The notes below the pieces were generated by a model. It had not been told where the DNA came from and ran no database searches. It worked only from the letters and a program-made list of their open reading frames with translations. 64,000 bases of DNA from Meghimatium bilineatum (lineage: Eukaryota; Mollusca; Gastropoda; Stylommatophora; Philomycidae): positions 12,402,310-12,466,309 of the forward strand of contig CM067311.1 in assembly GCA_034231615.1 (NCBI GenBank), written 5' to 3'. Both the position numbers and the translations under genes were made by a program. This document shows, piece after piece, positions 32,601 to 47,600 of the stretch. Within the stretch, counting starts at the first letter, position 1; each line of letters begins with the position of its first letter.

Positions 32601-35600
32601 TTGATAAATGAACAATTGAACAATACAATAAGTCAAGTTACAATTTTGTGAATGGGCACAAATAAAACCTAATTTTTATAGGGTGTCCATTTAGTGACAT
32701 GAGACTTGATTTGAATTGAAGTAAAAGGCAATATCACTTTTACATGATGGATCGAACTCCATTTTACTGTACTTCAGGATATCACTGCTATATGCAGATG
32801 TTTCAGTATGTGATCTCCTTCTAACTAAACCGTGATGGATATTTCCAACACTTTTTTGTGAATAGAGCTGTAAATGTGAAAAATAACTTAAGTAAGACAC
32901 ACAATAGCAGTATAAGTTGCAGGCAGGGAATACACAAGTTTGAACAGCAATATTTTCTCAACAACGTAGTTATTTAATTTGACACAATATACTTAACTCA
33001 AAGTTGGAAAAAGTGGACATTTGATTTGTGTCCATTTGTAGAGCTATTGTTTAACTATTAAAAAAATTATCCATTGAACATTGGGTAGACATGTTTACTA
33101 CGGTTTCCATTAGACTCAATTTTTGCTGATATTTATTGAGGAAGATAACACTATTTGGTTGAGAAGATAATAGTATATAGTTGAAAAGATAACATTATTT
33201 AGCTGAAAAGACAACAGTATTTAGTTGAAAATAAGTAAAGAATTGATTTCATTGTACTCAGGTTACCCAACATGTACTACATCCCTTTCATAGAAACGAC
33301 ATGCCATCTGTCAAAAATACTTCTCATAGCATGTAACTTTAAGTGGTGATCTTCAGGGATCCCTGGAAAAATCCACTTTATAAACATTAAACAGTGAGCA
33401 AGGTTTGCAAATCGCAACCTCTTGGTCACAAAGTGAATGGCTTAACTACTATGCCATGATGATTCAAGTAGTCAGTTGTTGTGTATTATGTAAAGTATGT
33501 AGTTATTTGTTAAAATAATAAAGTGTTTAGTTATTACTGATATTATGATATTATTACTGTTCGCTTTCTATTATATGTTTTAAGTTTATTGTCTGTCTTG
33601 ACAAAGGCCTTTTGGTCGAAACGTTGACTTGTGTGTGTTATCTAGTGTTAGCAAAACTTAGTTACCTTTTTCCTGGATCTACCTGTTTAGTTATTACTAA
33701 CTATCCGTTGACCAATTTTTACGACAATCAATTAAAGGTAATACTGCTGTGAAATGGAGCAATAATAGTACTTATGGAGAACACAGGTTTTTGAAATTTC
33801 ACTTGAATGTGAAACTAATATGTCATTTGTGTTCAAGTGAAACTTCATAAACCTCTGTTCTATGTAAAAACAATTTTTACTGCATTTTAAACTAATATTG
33901 TTATTAATCCATACAGAAAAATTGAAATTTTCCAGTTTGCAAGCAGAACACGGCAGCTTTTTGTTCGATTGTTGGCTCTAGTGAAGTGGGCAAACAGTGC
34001 TTCTAAAGTAGATAAATGTGGGGTATGAAATATTTGTTTTAAAATATTTGTGCTTGTAAAACTTGTTTAAAGATGGCTGAACACCATTCTAGAGAGGGAG
34101 GTCTCAAGGAAGTGTGCAGGAGACAATGTTATAAGTGAAAGAAATATCCAGAGTAGATTGGTAGCATATTCTATTCAGAATGTAGTGATTAACCCAGAAT
34201 TTTTAGGCTGTAGTTATTTTGTTGTAGTATTTGCGCAAGTAGTTTGCAATTGCTTTCTGAATGGTCCATATGCACAGTTTGTTGTGGCAGGTTTGAACTT
34301 GGTACCTTGGTTGACACACACACTTTCTGTTTCTCACCACCACAGAGTTGGACATCACAAGCATAAGAGATAGAAAATGTTGGAGATCCACTACAATTTG
34401 ATCTTAGAGCTTTCCTGTCACCCATTCAATTGATGGCTATGGATCATCGGTGCAGCAGCTATTGCCACTATCTAGGTTGCATTAGACCTGATCACAGACG
34501 ACCTCATGTCTCCATATAGTCTGTGAATTTATGCAATAGACCTGATCACAGACGACCTCATGTCTCCATATAGTCTGTGAATTTATGCAACAGACCTGAT
34601 CACAGACGACCTCATGTCTCCATATAGTCTGTGAATTTATGCAACAGACCTGATCACAGACGACCTCATGTCTCCATATAGTCTGTGAATTTAGTTGCAA
34701 TAGACCTGATCACAAACGAACTCATGTCCCCATATAGTCTGTGAATTTAGTTGCAATTTGAATAAAAAATTTCTATTTGGTCTATCACAGTTTTGCAGTA
34801 AGCTTTTCTCAGTCAAATAGTCTCCCCTGTCTCATTGCTTAAAATCCTCTATTATAACACAGATTTGTTGGGCAGGTCATCACCTGCCAAAGATACTTCT
34901 CTATGGTGAGTTGCTGAAGGGCATGCGATCTTAAGGTGGCCAAAAGAGATGCTTCAGGGGCTCATTGAGGACCTCACTGGAGACTTTTGAGGCCGACCGA
35001 GATACATGGGAAGAGCTTGCACAAAGTAGAGCTACATGGCGTTCTGCAGTCAAAAGAGGCGCACCATCTTGTGAAAAGAGATGTAGAGTAACTAGAAAGT
35101 CACGAGTGGACCAAGGGCCATCTACAGTGGTCGCCTCAAGCCCAAACTGTCCAGGGGCATTTGTGGCAGAATAGGACTTATTAGCCATCTCGCCCATTTG
35201 TTGTCAAGGCCTGAAAGGGGAGCAAAGAATAGCAACACTTTTTACCTTCCATGCATGTTGTACGAGGCGACTAAGGAGGTTATGGGATGGAGTTGGCTGT
35301 CCCATCCCATATAGAGTCAGTGACCCAAAGCCATGCTGAAGCCGGATGTGTCAGGACGAAAGCCGCAGATATCGCAGCAATGCTGTAAACCATGACACAA
35401 CGCATTCCAATCTCCGGACTACATCCTGCTGACCTGCAGGAGTTTGAGAACGAATGCAGAAGAAGATTAGCCATCTGAGAATTCATAGTCAAGGACATAA
35501 CTGTAACTGAATTTCAAAAGTGGGTGTAGCAAATGGTAGTCATCATTTGTTATGGACTAACGACAACAATCCTTTATTACATAAAGTTTCATTGCATATT

Positions 35601-38600
35601 GGTTTAAAGTGCTAATTTTTATTGCTTATAACTTCTTATATTTAGAGCATTTTAAATCATGTATAGAGTAAATATATTTTTTGGATAGAAATATTTGGAA
35701 CGGTAACTGTAACTTTAAGAAAATGTTTTACCAACTTTTTTTTTAAAAATCAGGACATCTGCTACTTTTTGGAACAGCAGTCAATGTTCTTTGTGGAGAC
35801 TGCTGACAGCTTGCATAAAATGGCCAAGGAAACTCTGGCCTCAGCGAGGTAAGTAAATGCTTCAATCTATCAAACACTTGCCTTCTCTGTAATTTTTACA
35901 CGTTCTTTGGTATAGAGACCATGGAAAAAAGATTTTCCACTTTGTATCTTCATTTGCTGTTAATTTTCTATTTGTTTTAGTACACCTTCACTGATGAAAA
36001 AAAGTGATTAAAACACTGCACTGCTTTGTGGCACGTCATTAGTGTGGTGACTTTTCTGCATTTATAATGTCACATGGTTAGTCTGCACCGAGGCGGCACA
36101 TGCAGGGCAATCTTGACTTTCATGAGAATAATAATCACAGATTAAAAGACAATTCCGTATTTGTTCTAACCTGCATCACACTTTTAAGATTTTCATTTGA
36201 AGCACCCTCATATGAGATAATTACACAGCGCATTCTGTTCTTCAGACTGCATCTTTCCAATTACTGGAGTTTGAGAAAGAATGGAGAAGAAGTGAGTGAG
36301 TGATTATAAGACTAATTATAATTAACCTACTTATTTCAGATTGCCAAGCTTTTCATTAGTTCTAACACTTACTAGACATGTTAACACAAGTTGTGTCGTT
36401 CCTACTTGTCGTCTTTGATTTATGTGTTTGTGATCCTTGATAAAGGCCTTTCTGTCGAAACATCGATTTGTGTGTGTGTGCCTATGTGTGTTTCATATAA
36501 TTACCAAAACTTTATTACCTCGTTTCAAGCTTTACCTGTTCAATTTCAGATTGCCAAGCTTCTCATGTTCCTCTGCTATTGATGTGCTGACTACATATAA
36601 GGCTAGTTATAATTATAACATACTCATTTCAGATTGCCAAGCTTCTCGTTACCCTCTGCTATTGATGTGCTGACTACAGGAACATATCCTAGACTTCCAA
36701 CATGCATCAGGGTTTGTTTATAGCTAATTGTTAGTTGTATTTTTTGTATTTATGGAAAGAGTTGTGGTCACAAACTTAAGGGAAGCAGATGATCACTTGG
36801 ATTTACTGGCTGGGATATGCAGGTGTTCGTGGTAATGAGAGAGCAGACAGACTTGCATCCAATACATTAATAGACAGGGAGCTGATAATGAGATTAGGAG
36901 AATTTGATATTAGATGTAGAACTAGTACAACTGGACTTTACAGGGTAGAATTTTCGTATTAAACCAGTCAGCCGCAGGAACAATTAGCATGCGTACACTT
37001 CAACATTTACTGGGGGGAGACTGAACACATATGGGTCTACCGGGAGTGCACTGATGTTGGTTTATAACTGATTAGAGGAGTAGTTGATTCAGTCATTGTT
37101 TTACTGATCTCTCTGTCTTGAGAATGCAGGTTCAAACCTCTGCATAAAGCTTTGCTATTTCATGGGTAAATGTAACAATTAACCTGTGCAATGCATGACA
37201 ATCTGTGAATGAATATCCTTAGACTAAGAAATCCTTTTAATATCTGTCCAGGTGGTCTTTGAAGTAATTTTTTCAATGTGGAAAAAATGTACAAATTCAT
37301 ATCCTTAGACTAAGGAATCCTTTGCAATTTCTAAGAAATGTTTGTCCAGTTTTGTTGTATCTTTTTATATGCAAAACATGTAGATTTAATTTTTAACATT
37401 ATAGAATTTCACGCTTATAAGACAATTTTTATTTGATAGGAAAGATTAGAATTTGTGTTATGCCAAGTATGCTAAAGAATGTTAAGGGGTGTCCTGTATA
37501 TGGGACAAGGAACTACATAATTTAAACACAATTGCTTAATAACCCTAGAGGTTGTGGTAACTGGATTACAGCTGCCTCCACTATTTTTGATGGTGGAAAG
37601 CTATGATATGGCCAATTTCGACTGGCTTCTGCTGTTGAAAGGAGTGTACCTTGCCATAAGAGGTACAGTTTACTAAACACAAATGTAAACAAAAATTACT
37701 AATATAAATTGTCATATGGGTTCCTTGTGTGTTTTTTTTAATCAGGCATGCGAAATTTAAGCATTGCTCCTATCAGGAAATGAAACAGCAGGCTTACAAA
37801 CAGTTAAAAGGTTAAAACAGGCTTACAAACAGTTAAAAACAGTTAAAAGGTTAAAACAGGCTTAAAAACAGTTAAAAGGTTAAAACAGGCTTAAAACAGT
37901 TAAAAAGTTAAAACAGGCTTACAAACAGTTAAAAACAGTTAAAAGGTTAAAACAGGCTTACAAACAGTTAAAAGGTTAACACAGGCTTAAAAACAGTTAA
38001 ATGGAAAGACTGCAGCATGAGAATAGTTATAAATAGATTCTCAGAAACAACAAGGGAAATCTGACTGTGCTGATGGGCTGATTGATCGATGTGTATTTAG
38101 TGAAATAATACAACCAATAGACAGGGACAACATAAATAGACTTTACACGAGAAATCAATAGCTTACTGTTAAATTTCAAACACTGATTAGAGCTGGCTGT
38201 AATATCTTATAGAGGGTCAAAATCACCTATAGCCATGCTGAAGTCAGATGTATCAGGCAGAAAAACTCAGATATTTCAACTAAGCTGTAAACCGTGACAC
38301 AATGTATTCCGCTCACTGGACTAAATTCTGCTTTATCTGCAGAAGTTTGAGAATGAACATAGAAGAAGACCACATGCAAATAACAAGCAAATTAGTAAAG
38401 CTGGGTTCAAGACAAGAACAACTATATAAAGCAACTATCAACGAAATAATTTTTAGAAGCAATAACAAAAATTTCGAAGGATATCTGACAAGGTGGAGAG
38501 TGCTGCAGTAACACAATCAAGAACAAAACTGCCGGAGGATATCCGACAAGGTGGAGAGTGCCGCAGTAACACAATCAAGAACAAAACTGCCAGAGGATAT

Positions 38601-41600
38601 CCAACAAGGTGGAGAGAGCCGCAGTAACACAATCAAGAACAAAACTGCCAGAGGATATCCAACAAGGTGGAGAGTGCCGCAGTAACACAATCAAGAACAA
38701 AACTGCCAGAAGATATCCAACAAGGTGGAGAGTGCTGCAGTAATACAATCAAGAACAAAACTGCCAGAGGATATCCGACAAGGTGGAGAGTGCTGCAGTA
38801 ACACAATCAAGAACAAAACTGCCGGAGGATATCCAATAAGGTGGAGAGTGCTGCAGTAACACAACCATCAGATGGCAAGCCAAGATTCCAGATACCACTG
38901 TCCTTGATAGAGCTGGTATCCCCAGCATTGACACGATCATGATGCATACACAGATTCATTGAGCAGGTCATTTGGTTCATATGCCAGACCATCGTCTGCC
39001 AAAGATACTTCTCTATGGTGAGCTGGAGAAGGGTACACGATCTCACAGTGGCCAAAAGAAGCACTACAAAGATCCGTTAAAGAACTCACTAAAAGCATTT
39101 GAAATAGACTATGATACATGGGAAGAACTTGCACAAAATAGATCTACATGGCGTTCTAAAATCAATAAGAGCGCATCATCTTGTGAAAAGAGGAGAAATG
39201 CAACAGAGGAGAGCAGCTAGAAAGTCACAGATAGACCAAGATCCGTCTACAGTCGTCATTCCATGTCTGAACTGTCCAAGGACATTTACAGCTAGAGTAG
39301 GGCTCTTTAGCCATCTACGAACTCATAATCAAGGACATAACTCTGAATTTTCAAAAGTGGATGTAACAAATGGTCATCATCATTTGTGATGGACGAACGA
39401 ACAAAACACAACACAACCAAGAATCCACAAATACTAAGTTGACGTAATAACGTTACGTTTTGGTCTAACTATTGAATAAAAAATAAGTAATAAAAAAACA
39501 ACAATGACTTTTTTCAACGTTACGGTCCAACTGAGATTAGATAATAAAGTACGGTAACATTATTACTTAGTATAAAACTTATTATTTATAGCTTTTAGAA
39601 GCAGTAAATGGTGGAATATAGTTGACCAGATGGATTATGTGTAGCTCTGGAATAGATTTCTATGATCAATTCTCCAACATCAGCAACTGTCAAGTAGATT
39701 GTTTCACAATTTCGGACTGTAAACACAACATATGTATGACGTAATAATGATCTTCTTATGGTCCATGCTGTGTGGTGTTGGTTATTATGTCTTTCTAAAA
39801 ACCTTCCATTTCATATGCTCAAACATTTCAAATACTGATGTTCTCCCATGCCACAATACTAGGTTGTCAAGCATCTTCTCTCTTGTTCTTTCCATACCCC
39901 TCCTGCTCTTCAACTTGCCTGTTAAAATGTGTTCCATCTTTCCTCTTCTCATGTTTAAAAAAAATGTGGACTGTCTTTTTCTGATGCAGGTAAGCAGCTC
40001 TCTTTTTGAGTTAACTTCTTTCAAGATATCTTCATTGCACTTTTTATCTATCCATGATGTTCTTAACATTCTTCTATAAAACCACATCTCTGCTGCTTGA
40101 ATACAATTTTCACTGTCAGCTGAGTGTCCAGGATTCACTTCCATACATCAGAATTGGTTCTATATAGCTTCTAAGAACTCTATTTTCTCACCTCAATTGA
40201 CAAAGATATATTACATAGGATGCACTTCATCTTGTGAAATTTTGCACTTGCCTGAGCAATTTAATGTAAATTTAAATATAATAATTACACACTCCAATTA
40301 CAACATGCAAGTATTATCTACGTATGCATCTCCTGTATTTTAATGAGTGCCAACACTGGAGCAAGTCAGAGACAGTTCACTTTTCACTGAGGTCATATAA
40401 ATGGAACAAGTTATACAAATCAAAACAACTTACAAGTATTTGAAGCCGTTACTACATCAGAAATAACTGAAGGACAAATGCTGGATGGTTGGTTGGTTGC
40501 TGATCCAGCGGTCCATGGGCTCATGCCCTTTGACCTAATGCCATTAGATGGCATTATATTGCTGGGAAGTCTGTGGATTTTCAGCCCACCCGGGACAGAG
40601 CCAGAGAATAACTATCACACCTCCAGGAAGGTAGGTTTAAACCTATGCACTGCTCCTAGCCACTGTAGCCAAGATAGGGTTCACTGTGCTCATTCCCCGC
40701 CACCAGTTGACTACTGGTTATGCCGAACTTCTCTATTGCTCCAGGCATGCAACCAAATGTTCAAGTCAAAAGGATTGTCACGTCCTGAGTCACTGTGCCT
40801 CTATGATGGGCCTCAGCCATAGGAAAAACAGTGGTGTCAGTTTCCTCCTCCTCAGTGCTGCACAGTACATCTCTGGCTCCCTACCAACAACAGAGGGTGC
40901 ATACATATATATTCAGGTAAACATGTAAAACATTTCAACAACAAAACAAAATCATAATTGTATAGATGACGTGCCATGAAGCTTCTATAAGAAGATAACC
41001 TCAATATAACGGCATGTCATCCACTAAGGTTTTCTGTTGCATGGATGGTATGTCTAGTGGGCCATTGGTGAGACCCACAGACGAAAGTGGATAAATCCTG
41101 AAGAAATGTTTCAAACAGAATCAATATTTAAAGCAAAAATTACTCTGTTAATATTTGTCTAGCAGTTTCTTTTCTCCTAATGATAAAAGAATCAAAGGGT
41201 TATAAAATAGAGGCAATGAAAATAAACATATGAAGCACACAAAAAGAATACATCTCTAGAGAACTCTTCTACTCCAGATGGTGCAAAGCACAAGGAGTAT
41301 AAAGCAAAAAAGGAAGAAAAGATGCCCGGCTCTGTGGCTGAGAGATAGTGAAGCAAGCCTCCTCTAAATATAGGCCCTGTGAACTTATCAGACACATCAC
41401 TAATCTTGGCTGATGAGACTGATCAATGCTTTCCAATGGTTACTTTGTATTATCTATCAGCTAATGAAAATTCTGATCAGTTAAGATGAGTAATGCTGTT
41501 CACAGATAGTGTGTACAATCTGGATATGAAAGGTTTGTCTGATTGTCTTATATGGGCAAGGTACTTGTTTTGTCTGATTGTCTTAGATGGGCAAGGTACT

Positions 41601-44600
41601 TGGTTTGTCTGATTGTCTTAGATGGGCAAGGTACTTGGTTTGATTCAAACTCAGGCAATCGGACATTGAAATCGCTCAGATAGCAATGACAATCTACTGA
41701 GCATAAAAATTGCCTCGAAAATAGTTATGCCAAAAAATGCGAGTTTGCTCCTTATGTCCTTAGCAGGATATGACCGGAGTCTATATTTGTTATGCCAGAC
41801 CATACATAAATATTAGTTTATATTATACAAATAATTATAACATTTGAGATTCCAGAACTCTTTGTACTTTTCCAGGAAAGGATTATCCCACCAGATCCAA
41901 TCACACCACAAGAGAAAGTTCTGACCCTACAACGATTAAATGAGGTCATTCAATACAGACTTGTATCAAATGAGTTGCCCAAACAGATGAGAAGACTGAA
42001 GATTGGTATGCTCGTTCTTGTCGCAATTCCCTCCGTGTAACAGTTTTTAACATGAGATTGTGTACATTTTTGCTCATTATTCTTGCTGTTTGTTCATTGA
42101 CTATCTCTAGTTAGTCTGTTGCTACCTGTCAACATCTATTAAGGCTACCCTCATGTCATGTATCAAATGTCAGGGACTACATGTCATTTATCAACTGTCA
42201 TTGACTACCCTCATGTCATGTATCAAATGTCTGACTACATGTCATTTATCAACTGTCATTGACTACCCTCATGTCATGTATCAAATGTCAGTGACTACAT
42301 GTCATTTATCAACTGTCATTGACTACCCTCATGTCATGTATAAAATGTCAGTGACTACATGTCATTTATCAACTGTCATTGACTACACTCATGTCATACA
42401 TCAACTGTCACTGACTACACTCATGTCATACATCAACTGTCATTGACTACACTCATGTCATGTATCAAATGTCAGTGACTACACTCATGTCATACATCAA
42501 CTGTCATTGACTACACTCATGTCATACATCACCTGTCATTGACCACAATCGTGTCATTCATCAGCTGTCATTGAGCACATTCAGGTGTCTCAATGAAATG
42601 TCAATGACAACACTGACGTCATTCTATAACTGTATTAATGGATAATTTTGACGAATCTAGAGTTGATAGACTGAAAACTTACAGTTAAAATGTTAATCTC
42701 TTAGTCTTCTATAGCAGACGTGTCTTAACCAGATATATTTATTGTCTACCCCATGGCAATTGCCTTCCCTTAGATTGTGATACTGTGGTTTGTCTTGGTA
42801 GTGTAATTGGTCTCCTAATTTATTTAGGTGATTTCTTGTCTCCCTTAGAATTTCTTATCTCTCTTTAATTGAGATTATGGCTTGTGAATAGTAATAAAAT
42901 TACCTCGTTTGTGAAAGTGGTGACTTCCATTTCTAGTTTATGGATACCAAGTTTAAAACTAAAAGATCAGAAAAGTTCATTTGTGATATGTGTCTGTTAA
43001 ATGAGGACACAATGGTTGATAAGACTGTTATTTGAGATTGAGAGAGTTTGGAATTACTCAAGGAGATAGTAGAGGGGAATGATTGTGTGGTAGGACTACG
43101 AACATATACAAACAGTATCCATTGAAACTATTATCATACATAACTTTCACCATCTGCTGAAAGAGATGGAATTGCTTTGGGATACCCAGAGTGTATCGTC
43201 TGTAATTCAGATAATCACTAATCAGAATCTACAATTCACTGATTAAATGATGTAGATCCATCAAAGATGGATGGATGTGTCAGACTACTGGCGCGAATAA
43301 ACAAATAAAATACATTTCCATTCTCTGGACTACATCCTGCTGGAAATCTAGTAGGATGATTGTCCAGCTACAAGAGAGAACCAGTGGGTGTTTGAGAGTG
43401 AACGCTGGAGAAGTAGAAATGATGTTGATCATTGGTTACCTTTAATTTGTGATTTAAATTAAACAACTCGATGACTGGCACATTTATTTGTTATTTCAGT
43501 TTATGTTTATCAATTTTCCACTGATTCTCATTATTCCATCATCCATTAGATCAAGGAAGGGTCAAATTTTTTGTGGAGCACGAGTTTGAGGTTGGTTGAT
43601 TTCTTCATTTTCTTACTCAATCCTTATTTAAAAAAAATAGTTCTACATATTCTTTTATTTTTAATCACATAGAATAAATATTCTTTAGATGCCCACCTCA
43701 GTGCTGCAGAGGACGTGCTTGCCATGTATGTTGTAAGAGACAACTAGGGAGGTTTTGGTGATGGATTTATACATATTGTTCCATAGATGGTTGAAGTGAC
43801 CCAAAAGACATGCTCTTGTTCAAAATACCAAAAGTCAGATGTGATGGTTGAAAGGTGTAGTTATGAAAATCTAGTTGTTTTGCGTGATACTATGGTTGAT
43901 CGTGCGCCACTTGGCCTGGTATCTCTGACTTCATCACCAGTAATTGTTTGGACAGGATTGTGTTTTTCAGATCGCAGTGGCTCCCGGGTTGACCCAACCG
44001 TAATTGGGTACAGGATTAATCCGGGAAGTAAAGACTGCAAGGGAGAAGAGATAGCTACCACCCTAATATAGCAGAGCCACTGAAATATGAGATCGCTAAC
44101 ATCTCAAACCCCTACGGCATTGATAAATGCTATGTGTTAACTACTTTTTTTTATCTCATACTTGCAACTCTGCATTCATTGTCTTCTTCTGGTAGGTTAA
44201 TAATGGCCTCATATCTTTTCTGCTTTTCTTGTGAAGCAAGCAGTCCTGTAGTGCATGTTCTACAGTCTGCTTGTGCTCCTCACATGGGCACATGTCCAAG
44301 TGGTCAATCATTAAATGCATTGTACATATATTTTAGTCTAAAGTCAAAAGATAGGTATTAAATTTGGTACTAGTAGAATTGGACTAATTTGGGGCAGAAC
44401 GAGGAGCATATTCAACCATTCAGTCACATGAATCATCAGCATGCCTACTGGGCAAGACTGAGCACCTATGTATGGTCTGTACATAGTACTATGATGATGC
44501 TTCTGAGCTGAATACATTATTTCACATTGAGAATAATATTTGTAAACAATGGTAATGAAGAGAAAAGTAAAACAGCAAAGTATGTTGCTGCTTATTTGTG

Positions 44601-47600
44601 ATACTGTTTGCTTATTAAGTATTGTTCTTCAAATGTTTAAAGCATTTTACACCTAATAAAGGTCACACTAACACTGATGGGAGACAGTCCCACAATTCCA
44701 TGGCGCCTGCTGGATGTCAGTTTTTTAGTGGAAGATCATGAAACCGGAAGTGAGTTGTTTCATTAATTTCATTAATCCATTTGTAATTTTATTTAATTGT
44801 TAAAATGTGCAGGAGAAAGTTTCTGTGTTTTCATATTTAGAGTAGTGATTCTCAAACTTTTTGCTGCTAGGGACTGGCTTGGGTACTGAAGGATAATTGT
44901 CTTACAAAAGGAATATGTATATAAGGACTTACACTGGTGGCTCATGTGTCCAAGGACAACCACTTTGTGAATCACTAATTTGGAAGACTTGTATTCTGGT
45001 TACTTATCTATTTGACCCCTACAGTTGCGGCTCATCACATTTATTGGTAGAACACTAGATTAGCAGAGAATCATTGTTTTGCTTCTTTCTGTATAATTGA
45101 TATTACATTTTGAGTTAACGCAGGGTTAATTTGGTTGCTGTTCCAGCGGTTCATGGGCTCATGCCCTTTGAACCAATGCCATTGTGTGATATATGCTTGT
45201 GTTTGTTAGCTGTTGTTTTGTTCCATATAATGTTTTCCATTTATCTGGCCCCATACAGGGTTAATTTAAAACCATGACTTTTGTGTAGTTCAGATCTTGA
45301 GCTTCCTGTTTTGTGTTGATAGCCAACACTAGCTATAAAGAGTTGTGAAGAAGCATGATTGACTGTGCGAACTAACAGAGTACTTGCTGATGATCATTAA
45401 TATTACAACAAACACTTATGGATATTGTGGCTATGTTGATAGCGAAGCAGACTGCGACAAAAATGTCACGCAAGTTTGATCGTGGCTAACTTTGAGGTTG
45501 GGGGCCAGCGCGTAGTATGGCTGGCCTGCTAGCGATATGGTTACAGTTGTTTAGTGGAACTAAAAACTCTGAACATAACAGTTACCACTACCAAAGTCGG
45601 GTGTGTTGGTTCATTGATACAAATAAAACATTGCGACAACACGTTTTAATTTTCCTGGCTGAATCCAACTGAAAATGTTGTAGAAACCATTGTTCTGCTA
45701 CAAAAGAGATCCGGTGGGTGTAGGTTGAGAACACTCGGGAAGCAAAAACAGCTTATGTTATGAGTTCTATGTTTTCCTGTAAGTAGTGCACGGAGAGTTT
45801 TGTAGTGTATATTTATAAATTGTTTTTACACATTTTCTATCATTGATTGCTTCTATCATTGATTGTTTCTGTCATTGATTGTTTCAGATGGTAAATCTTT
45901 GGTCCACTCAATGCAGGTTTGTAAACATAAAAAATAATATAAGCAATGAAAATATGTTTTTTTTCAGTGGATGAATGCTATCAATGCTACAATGCTGTAA
46001 ACCATGACATAACGCATTCCGTTCTCCGGACTACATCCTGCTAATCTGCAGGTGTTTGAGAATGGATGCAGAAGAAGAAGTGGATTAATGTGAGTTTTTA
46101 TGTTTATGAGTAATGAAAGTATCGGCTTTTGAAATGAGATGCTACAAAAGAATTTTATTTATGCCATGGACAGCTAAAGAGACAAATCATGAAGTGTTGA
46201 AATCAATAAATGTCGAAGAGGGCTGGCTCCTTAACATCGTAACAAATAAACTGTTTTTTGGCATATAAAGCGGCATAACAGCATGGACAGATTAATAATT
46301 GAAGACAGAGTCAACGGCAACAGGGGAAGAGGGCACCCAAGACAACGATGGTGCAGTGATATATTAGATATATTAAACATGGCAACTCTCTCAGAATTGC
46401 AGAGTTTTCAGAGAATACATAAGGAAGACCACATTCTGGAAAGAATATCTCACATTATGATTGTATGTGTGAAATACCTTGTGTCCAAAGCTCCCTCTCA
46501 TCTGCACTGATGCACGACCCTGCTCCTCATTAGAAAGTATAGAACATGAAAATTAAGCCCTTGTGCACAAAATCTGGAAGTGCCTAAAAATAGATGCCTG
46601 GGGACCACCTTAAGAGTAATTTGCATAGTTCAGTATCTGTCCAAACTGAAGTCAGATCCATGCGCTCATGGAAAGTTGTATTGGAAATGTAGTTTGTACC
46701 TCGAAGAAAATGACACTTTGAGAAAAAGTTTTTGTATATATGAAAAATATCTTGCACATTTTTTGTATATATGAAAAATATCTTGCACATTTTTTGTATA
46801 TATGAAAAATATCTTGCACTTTTTTTGTATATATGAAAAATATCTTGCACATTTTTTGTATATATGAAAAATATCTTGCACATTTTTTGTATATATGAAA
46901 AATATCTTGCACTTTTTTTGTATATATGAAAAATATCTTGCACATTTTTTGTATATATGAAAAATATCTTGCACATTTTTTGTATATATGAAAAATATCT
47001 TGCACATTTTTTGTATATATGAAAAATATCTTGCACATTTTTTGTATATATGAAAAATATCTTGCACATTTTTTGTATATATGAAAAATATCTTGCACAT
47101 TTTTTGTATATATGAAAAATATCTTGCACATTAATGACAGTTATATACATGAGTACACTATATGCATATGTAAATGTTAGATGCCTTGTTACATTCCAGG
47201 TGCATTACATTCATGAGCTGGCTCAATCCAGACTGTTACATGTAGACCATCCGCTGCATGATTTATACAAGGTGTTGCGTATCCTTTTGGCTATGTATAC
47301 AGAGAAAAGGGAGGGGAGGATGCTTTTTTTTTACTATAATTCTGTATCATTTTTATTCTTCAGAATAGATTGTGGCTATTTTATGGAAACTAGTAAATAA
47401 TGAAGATAAATTATGAATGTAAAAAGAAGTACTAGTAGATATATATATATATATATATAGACATATACACCTTTCTTCTTTAATTTTCTGAATTGGCAAC
47501 ACTGTAAATGTACTAGAAAAATGTAATGCCAGAAAAATAAATAAATAGATAGATAAAAAAAATAATTAAAAAATAAATAAATAGATAAACAAATAAATAA

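Noticed and set aside
46584..47150. Three overlapping FSYIQKM-type frames
   Set aside because: 30-bp minisatellite read in three frames; no coding evidence.
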